NCBI GenBank assembly: GCA_913055915.1
Contig: CAJXKL010000008.1
Coordinates: forward strand, 1-64,000
Source of the DNA: an uncultured Candidatus Nemicrothrix sp.
GTDB lineage: Bacteria > Actinomycetota > Acidimicrobiia > Acidimicrobiales > MedAcidi-G1
Direction of reading: 5' to 3'
DNA: 64,000 nucleotides
Positions within the stretch are counted from its first letter, which is position 1; every line of letters starts with the position of its first letter. Of this stretch, positions 59,829 through 64,000 are shown piece after piece. The notes under the pieces were generated by a model. The model did not search any database, was not told the origin of the DNA, and saw only the letters and a list, made by a program, of their open reading frames with translations. The translations under genes were made by a program, and so were the position numbers.

Positions 59829-60425
59829 GTGGGGGTGATCGTTGTCGACGTGGCCCTGGTTGTCGGTGCCTACATGCTCGGAATGCTGCCCTCGGCCCAC
59901 TACGTGGCCGGACGCAAGGGCCTCGATCCGACCCGTGAGGGCTCAGGCAACCCGGGTGCGACCAATGTCTTCAGGGTGGCCGGGAGGCGAGCCGGCATCA
60001 TTGTGTTCGCCTTGGACATCGGTAAGGGTGCGGTTGCCACCGGGGTGGGCCTGGCCGTGGGTGGAAGACCCCTGGCTGCGGTGTGCTGGGCTGCAGCGGT
60101 TGTAGGCCATGTTGTGCCCGTGAGCCGGCGGTTCCGGGGGGGCAAGGGGGTGGCCACTGCTGGTGGCGGAGTGTGTGTGTTGTTCGGATTCTTGACCATC
60201 ATCGGAACGGCGATCTTCCTCCTGATGGCGAGGCTCACCGGCAAGGTGTCGCTGGCCTCGCTCTCGATGGCCGTGTCGATGGCCTGCCTGATCCTCCTGA
60301 GTGGCGTCCCCATTCTGGAAGCCATCGTGGTGGTCTGCCTCACCGTCCTGTTGATCGTGCGACACCAGGCCAACATCAGGCGCCTACTCACAGGTAACGA
60401 AAGGTCATGGAAGCCGGGTTCATGA
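59829..60425 (+). CDS. plsY: Glycerol-3-phosphate acyltransferase PlsY
   Basis: 198 residues, integral membrane protein. The acyltransferase signature motifs are LGMLPSAHYVAGRKG, the phosphate loop GSGNPGATNVFRVAG, GKGAVATG, and RRFRGGKGVATAGG. It transfers acyl from acyl-phosphate to glycerol-3-phosphate, the first step of phospholipid synthesis. GTG 59829 is chosen because GGAGGGG lies 7 nt upstream; the ATG at 59802 lies before that site. MoeA follows after 64 bp with its own putative -10 box. Confidence 0.93.
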   Translation: MGVIVVDVALVVGAYMLGMLPSAHYVAGRKGLDPTREGSGNPGATNVFRVAGRRAGIIVFALDIGKGAVATGVGLAVGGRPLAAVCWAAAVVGHVVPVSRRFRGGKGVATAGGGVCVLFGFLTIIGTAIFLLMARLTGKVSLASLSMAVSMACLILLSGVPILEAIVVVCLTVLLIVRHQANIRRLLTGNERSWKPGS

Positions 60426-60477
60426 CAGGTCGTGCCGTTGACCTACGGGTTGGGGATTGTGGCCTGAGACCCGTGGG

Positions 60478-60483
60478 TATCCT
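60478..60483 (+). promoter_or_regulatory. -10 box of moeA, leaderless type
   Basis: TATCCT, 6 nt before the GTG at 60490. Confidence 0.45.
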
Positions 60484-60489
60484 CTCCCG

Positions 60490-61683
60490 GTGATTCCCCT
60501 CGAGGAAGCCCGGGCGTACGTGCTTGACCGGTGCCCTGCGCCGGTGGCCGGGGTCGTCGACCTCCGAGGGGCACTGGGTCTGGTCCTTTCGGGGCCAGTG
60601 GGCGCCGTGGAGGCAGTGCCACCGTTCGACAACACTGCAATGGACGGATTTGCCGTGAGGGCTGCCGACACGGCTGGAGCGCCCGTCGGCCTCTTCATTG
60701 TCGGCACGCTGGCTGCCGGGTCGGTGTCAGACCGGGAGGTCGGTGTCGGTGAGGCGATGCGCATCATGACCGGCGCCCCGATGCCTCCCGGTGCAGATGC
60801 GGTGGTGATGGTCGAACGCACCTCGGCCTCGGCCGACGACACCATTGTGACGGTCGAGATAGAGGTTCCCGTCGGCAACCATGTTCGCTGTGCCGGTGAG
60901 GACCTGCGATCTGGTCAGGAGGTGTTTGCCGCTGGCACCGTCCTTGGGCCGGCCCACATCGGTGTGCTGGCCAGTATCGGCTGTCGCAGCGTCGCCGTGT
61001 ACAGGCACCTCCGGGTGGGGGTCCTCTCCACCGGCGACGAGTTGGTGACCGGCACGCCGGGTCCGGGGCAGATTCGTGACAGCAACCGCGATGCCCTGCT
61101 GGCCCTCCTTGAGGATTCCGGTATCACGGGTGTGGACCTCGGCCTGGTGGCCGACGATGAGCGAGAGATCGAACAGGCCATATTGGCCGGTGCGGCCGAC
61201 TGCGACGCCGTCATCACCTCCGGCGGGGTGAGCATGGGTGACTTCGACTACGTGAAGGTGGTCCTGAATCGGATCGGCGACATGCGCTGGATGCAGGTGG
61301 CGATAAGGCCGGCCAAGCCGTTGGCGTTCGGCCTGGTCGACGGAACGCCGGTATTCGGGTTGCCGGGGAACCCTGTCTCGTCCATGGTCTCCTTCGAGTT
61401 GTTTGCCAGGCCGGCGCTGTTGTCGATGCTCGGGAATACCCGGTTGGACAGGTTACGTGTAACGGCGGTCAGCGATGGCGGGTTGGGTCGCCACCCGGAC
61501 GGAAAGGTTCACTTTGCCAGGGTGATGGTTGGCTATGAGAACGGCCGGTTCAGGGTGTCGACGGCTGGTGGGCAGCACTCCCACCAACTCTCGGCGATGG
61601 CTGCGGCCGATGGCCTGGCCGTCATTCCCGATGGCGACGGGATTCCCGACGGTGGCGAGGTCGAGGTCCTACTGCTGCGTTGA
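60490..61683 (+). CDS. moeA: Molybdopterin molybdotransferase MoeA (possibly gephyrin-like Glp)
   Basis: 397 residues from GTG 60490. The four-domain MoeA layout is visible: PPFDNTAMDGFAVRAAD, IMTGAPMPPGADAVVMVE, the MogA-like domain III (VGVLSTGDELV, RDSNRDALLALLEDSG, ITSGGVSMGDFDYVK, PVFGLPGNPVSSMVSFE) and domain IV. It inserts molybdate into adenylated molybdopterin. In corynebacteria a MoeA paralogue (Glp) instead links FtsZ to the membrane receptor GlpR; a GlpR-like gene lies three genes downstream here, so a divisome role is possible in addition. MoaA and moaC follow. Confidence 0.94.
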   Translation: MIPLEEARAYVLDRCPAPVAGVVDLRGALGLVLSGPVGAVEAVPPFDNTAMDGFAVRAADTAGAPVGLFIVGTLAAGSVSDREVGVGEAMRIMTGAPMPPGADAVVMVERTSASADDTIVTVEIEVPVGNHVRCAGEDLRSGQEVFAAGTVLGPAHIGVLASIGCRSVAVYRHLRVGVLSTGDELVTGTPGPGQIRDSNRDALLALLEDSGITGVDLGLVADDEREIEQAILAGAADCDAVITSGGVSMGDFDYVKVVLNRIGDMRWMQVAIRPAKPLAFGLVDGTPVFGLPGNPVSSMVSFELFARPALLSMLGNTRLDRLRVTAVSDGGLGRHPDGKVHFARVMVGYENGRFRVSTAGGQHSHQLSAMAAADGLAVIPDGDGIPDGGEVEVLLLR

Positions 61684-61725
61684 GCCACGGGCCGTTCCGA
61701 TGTCCCACATTTCTGGGTCCGGCCC

Positions 61726-61731
61726 TACGCT
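61726..61731 (+). promoter_or_regulatory. -10 box of moaA, leaderless type
   Basis: TACGCT, 7 nt before the GTG at 61739. Confidence 0.5.
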
Positions 61732-61738
61732 GTGGCAT

Positions 61739-62722
61739 GTGAGTGACCGGCTGATTGATTCCTTCGGGCGGGTTCACCGGGACCTGCGGGTCTCTGTGAC
61801 CGACAGGTGCAACTTCCGCTGTCGGTACTGTATGCCTGCCGAGGGCCTTGAGTGGCTGCCACGTGAGGGTCTTCTCACCTTCGAGGAGATTGAACGGGTG
61901 GCCCGACTGCTGGTCGAGGGCTACGGGGTGGAGAGCATCCGCCTCACCGGTGGTGAGCCCACGGTCAGGGCACATCTGGTAACCCTTGTCGAGATGTTGG
62001 CCCGGTTGCCGGTGGACCTGTGCCTCACGACGAACGCTGCAATGCTCGAAACGATGGCGGCGCCCCTTGCCGAGGCGGGCCTGAAGAGGATCAACGTGTC
62101 GTTGGACTCGCTTCGGCGCGACCGGTTCGAGGAGCTGACCCTCCGCGACGGCCTACCGGCGGTGCTGGCCGGCATCGACAGGGCCATCGAGGTGGGCATC
62201 AACCCGGTCAAGGTGAACGTGGTCGTGATGCGTGGTGTCAACGACGACGAGGTTCTCTCCTTCGCCCGGTTCGGGCGGGAACGGGGGGTGGTGGTGCGAT
62301 TCATCGAGTTCATGCCACTTGATGCCGATGAGGCCTGGTCTGACAGTTCGGTGGTGACCCAGTCTGAGATCATCTCGACCATCGGAGAGGCCTTCCCTCT
62401 CGTTCCGGTCGAGCGCACCTCGGCTCCGGCAACCCGGTTCCGATACGAGGACGGTGGTGGTGAGGTCGGGGTGGTCGCCAGCGTTACCGAGAAGTTCTGC
62501 GATTCGTGTGACCGGGTTCGCCTAACCGCCGACGGCCAGTTCCGGAACTGCTTGTTCGCTGTCGACGAATTCGACCTACGGGGCCTGATTCGCAGCGGCG
62601 CGACCGATGCCGAGATCGGTGAGATGTTTGAGCAGGCGGTGGGCTCCAAGTGGGCTGGTCACGGCATCGGAACGGTGGGCTTCATCAGGCCTGCCCGCTC
62701 CATGTCACAGATAGGGGGATGA
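61739..62722 (+). CDS. moaA: GTP 3',8-cyclase MoaA
   Basis: 327 residues. Radical-SAM cluster CNFRCRYCMP, SAM-binding RLTGGEPTVR, and the C-terminal second cluster ligands CDSCDRVRLTADGQFRNCLF are all present. The C-terminus ends in GG, as required for activity in MoaA. It converts GTP to 3',8-cH2GTP, the first step of molybdenum cofactor synthesis. The GTG at 61739 is supported by the TACGCT box at -7; the long frame upstream lies within moeA. MoaC, the partner enzyme, follows after 37 bp. Confidence 0.96.
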   Translation: MSDRLIDSFGRVHRDLRVSVTDRCNFRCRYCMPAEGLEWLPREGLLTFEEIERVARLLVEGYGVESIRLTGGEPTVRAHLVTLVEMLARLPVDLCLTTNAAMLETMAAPLAEAGLKRINVSLDSLRRDRFEELTLRDGLPAVLAGIDRAIEVGINPVKVNVVVMRGVNDDEVLSFARFGRERGVVVRFIEFMPLDADEAWSDSSVVTQSEIISTIGEAFPLVPVERTSAPATRFRYEDGGGEVGVVASVTEKFCDSCDRVRLTADGQFRNCLFAVDEFDLRGLIRSGATDAEIGEMFEQAVGSKWAGHGIGTVGFIRPARSMSQIGG

Positions 62723-62759
62723 GTGGGACCGTGTCTGCCATGAGGGGAACAGCCGGGCT

Positions 62760-63245
62760 ATGAGCGACACAACCGGGGGCTTCAGCCATCTGGATGCCGA
62801 GGGTCGGGCCCGGATGGTCGATGTGGGCAACAAGGAGGCGACCCGCCGTAGGGCCGTTGCACGGGCAAGGGTGACCATGTCGGCGAAAACGGCCCAGGCG
62901 CTTGCAGGGGGAACCGTCGCCAAGGGCGATGTCCTGGCCGTGGCACGTGTGGCCGGCATACAGGGGGCCAAGCGGACCTCGGAGTTGATCCCGTTGTGCC
63001 ATCCCCTGATGTTGGGTTCAGTATCGGTTGACCTGGTCGTGGGAGAGGCGTGGGTCGACATCGAGGCTGTTGCCGAGACCGTTGAGCGGACCGGGGTTGA
63101 GATGGAGGCGCTCACGGCCTGTTCATTGGCAGCCCTCACCGTCTATGACATGTGCAAGGCGATGGACCGGTCGATGAGCATCACGGATGTCGCGCTCTGG
63201 GAGAAATCGGGGGGTCGTTCGGGGCCCTGGAGCAGGGAGGCCTGA
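62760..63245 (+). CDS. moaC: Cyclic pyranopterin monophosphate synthase MoaC
   Basis: 161 residues. MVDVGNKEATRRRAVARARV, VAGIQGAKRTSELIPLCHPLML, VERTGVEMEALTACSLAALTVYDMCKA carry the catalytic Asp, Lys and His residues of MoaC. It rearranges MoaA's product to cPMP. ATG 62760. MoaD, MoaE and MogA/MoaB are not in the window. The next gene is the GlpR-like membrane protein. Confidence 0.96.
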   Translation: MSDTTGGFSHLDAEGRARMVDVGNKEATRRRAVARARVTMSAKTAQALAGGTVAKGDVLAVARVAGIQGAKRTSELIPLCHPLMLGSVSVDLVVGEAWVDIEAVAETVERTGVEMEALTACSLAALTVYDMCKAMDRSMSITDVALWEKSGGRSGPWSREA

Positions 63246-63281
63246 GGGCCTGTATTGCCGGTGGATGGGGATCGCCCGGCC

Positions 63282-63299
63282 CGCGCGAATGTTCGCGCG
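63282..63299. repeat. Perfect inverted repeat upstream of glpR-like gene
   Basis: CGCGCGAA-TG-TTCGCGCG is an 8+8 perfect palindrome in the 150-bp gap after moaC, followed at 63308-63319 by a second one, GTGGA-AA-TCCAC. They could act as a terminator without a T-run or as an operator. Confidence 0.45.
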
Positions 63300-63394
63300 C
63301 TCCGCGCGTGGAAATCCACCATTTGAAAGGGGTCGGACTGTACGGTGGTGCCACACGCCAACCACAGTGGATCGGCGGGGAGGGAAACCTGATC

Positions 63395-63853
63395 GTGTTG
63401 ATTCTCTTGGGCCTCGGAGTCCTGTGGGCAGCTGTGCTGGTACCCCCGCTGTTGCGCAGGGAAGGACCTGCGATGCGACCCGTGGGGAGCCTCTCGGCGA
63501 TCGCCCGCTTCGATGCCAACGGTCTGCGATCCCTCCACCAGTCGGCCAAGGCCGTCCCCAGCGGAGCCTCTGCAGCACGCCGCCGACGCCGCGACGTCCT
63601 CGTCGCCCTCGCCGGGGTGGCCACCTTCACCCTTCTCGGCGCGGTGGCTGTCGGCGGAATCCTCTGGATGATCCACTTCCTTGTCGACATTGCTCTGGTC
63701 GGCTATGCCGTGATGCTCACGAACCGCCACCAGAATGAGAGCGAACGCCGGGCGACCGTCGTTCCGCTCAGGCCTGCCAACCCGTTCCTCGCCGGCGAGC
63801 AGGTCTCGGTGGCGATGAGCGACGAGGCAGTCCTGCGCCGACAGGCCAACTGA
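63395..63853 (+). CDS. glpR: GlpR-like membrane protein (gephyrin-like receptor family)
   Basis: 152 residues from GTG 63395, with GGGGAGGG about 10 nt upstream. The N-terminal helix (LILLGLGVLWAAVLVPPLLRR) is followed by a short cytoplasmic stretch (SLSAIARFDANGLRSLHQ), an Arg-rich region (AARRRRRD) and two close membrane helices (VLVALAGVATFTLLGAVAVGG and the following 20 residues). This order, especially the WxxxLVPxLLRR start and RRRR before a helical hairpin, resembles actinobacterial GlpR proteins, which bind the MoeA-like Glp protein at the divisome. It is shorter than streptomycete relatives, with a reduced linker. It is near moeA in the same orientation. Assignment is by resemblance, not alignment. 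Confidence 0.68.
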   Translation: MLILLGLGVLWAAVLVPPLLRREGPAMRPVGSLSAIARFDANGLRSLHQSAKAVPSGASAARRRRRDVLVALAGVATFTLLGAVAVGGILWMIHFLVDIALVGYAVMLTNRHQNESERRATVVPLRPANPFLAGEQVSVAMSDEAVLRRQAN

Positions 63854-63880
63854 CCCCGACAGACCCGGTGGGTCCCCCGC

Positions 63881-63886
63881 TACGCT
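63881..63886 (+). promoter_or_regulatory. -10 box of tRNA-Ala
   Basis: TACGCT, 13 nt before the first base of the tRNA; same hexamer as upstream of moaA and greA. Confidence 0.35.
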
Positions 63887-63899
63887 CACCACCGCCCAC

Positions 63900-63973
63900 G
63901 GGGGTGTAGCTCAGTTGGCTAGAGCGCTACGTTCGCAACGTAGAGGTCGTGAGTTCGATTCTCATCACCTCCA
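63900..63973 (+). tRNA. tRNA-Ala (CGC)
   Basis: Complete cloverleaf. Acceptor GGGGGTG pairs with CACCTCC, including G3-U70, the alanine identity pair. The D-arm is GCTC/GAGC. The anticodon stem CTACG/CGTAG has loop TTCGCAA and anticodon CGC at 63934-63936. The T-arm GTGAG/CTCAT encloses TTCGATT. Discriminator A73 is followed by CCG, so CCA is not encoded. Confidence 0.95.
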
Positions 63974-64000
63974 CCGTCGGGCCGGCCGGCGTCAGGCATT

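Overview
The window is a chromosomal segment of a high-GC actinobacterium. The likely placement is class Acidimicrobiia, perhaps a marine lineage related to Ilumatobacter. This is inferred from gene content, not from a marker phylogeny: frequent GTG starts, a GlpR-like membrane protein beside the molybdenum cofactor genes, an F420-type luciferase-family oxidoreductase, an actinobacterial-type MetAP with a proline-rich N-terminus, and Thr-rich linkers in exported proteins. Genes are packed tightly. No gene-free stretch exceeds about 300 bases, and many neighbours overlap by ATGA or GTGA.

Layout. 1-2100 is the only clearly accessory part: a tiny SHOCT protein, a DUF2784 membrane protein, and a lone tyrosine integrase next to a tRNA-Val whose 5' acceptor strand is damaged. 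2134-7313 is a six-gene minus-strand catabolic operon (SDR, luciferase-like oxidoreductase, Lys-dependent aldolase, FGGY kinase, D-2-hydroxyacid dehydrogenase, CopD-like membrane protein) of unknown substrate. 7467-12534 holds an XRE-cupin regulator, a type III glutamine synthetase / gamma-glutamylmethylamide synthetase, and divergent genes for a three-subunit glutamate-synthase-like enzyme (glxBCD, or N-methylglutamate synthase). 12617-28383 is mixed metabolism: typA, arsC, nucleoside hydrolase, a second hydroxyacid dehydrogenase, acyl-CoA thioesterase, M20 amidohydrolase, acyl-CoA dehydrogenase, citrate synthase, acyl-CoA carboxyltransferase, a LysR regulator, a membrane protein with a degenerate Hsp70-like domain, an epimerase, a hydrolase and greA.

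28444-32190 is a leuB-ilvE-cimA operon for branched-chain amino acids by the citramalate route. It is preceded by a leader peptide containing Leu-Val-Ile-Ala-Ile and by an attenuator hairpin with a T-run. 32195-45187 carries transport and envelope genes (aquaporin, lipase-like lipoprotein, EamA, VIT, CDF), a trimethylamine-dehydrogenase-like flavoenzyme, a MaoC-type dehydratase, map, a DUF3048 protein, mutM, an orphan ParA with a tail-anchored partner, and a RecB-family nuclease. 45219-49756 is a type IIA topoisomerase pair (parE/parC). 50284-58808 is core biosynthesis and maintenance: hemH, an enoyl-CoA hydratase, nfuA, dxs, a thioesterase, tldD/tldE and uppP. 58818-63973 contains a frameshifted SAF-domain gene, a FmdB zinc ribbon protein, plsY, moeA-moaA-moaC, a GlpR-like gene and tRNA-Ala.

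The most general regulatory observation is a repeated promoter architecture. A TANNNT -10 box (TAGCGT, TACGCT, TAGGTT and similar) lies only 6-7 nt upstream of the start codon of at least 15 genes, often a GTG. This predicts leaderless mRNAs and helps to fix start sites.
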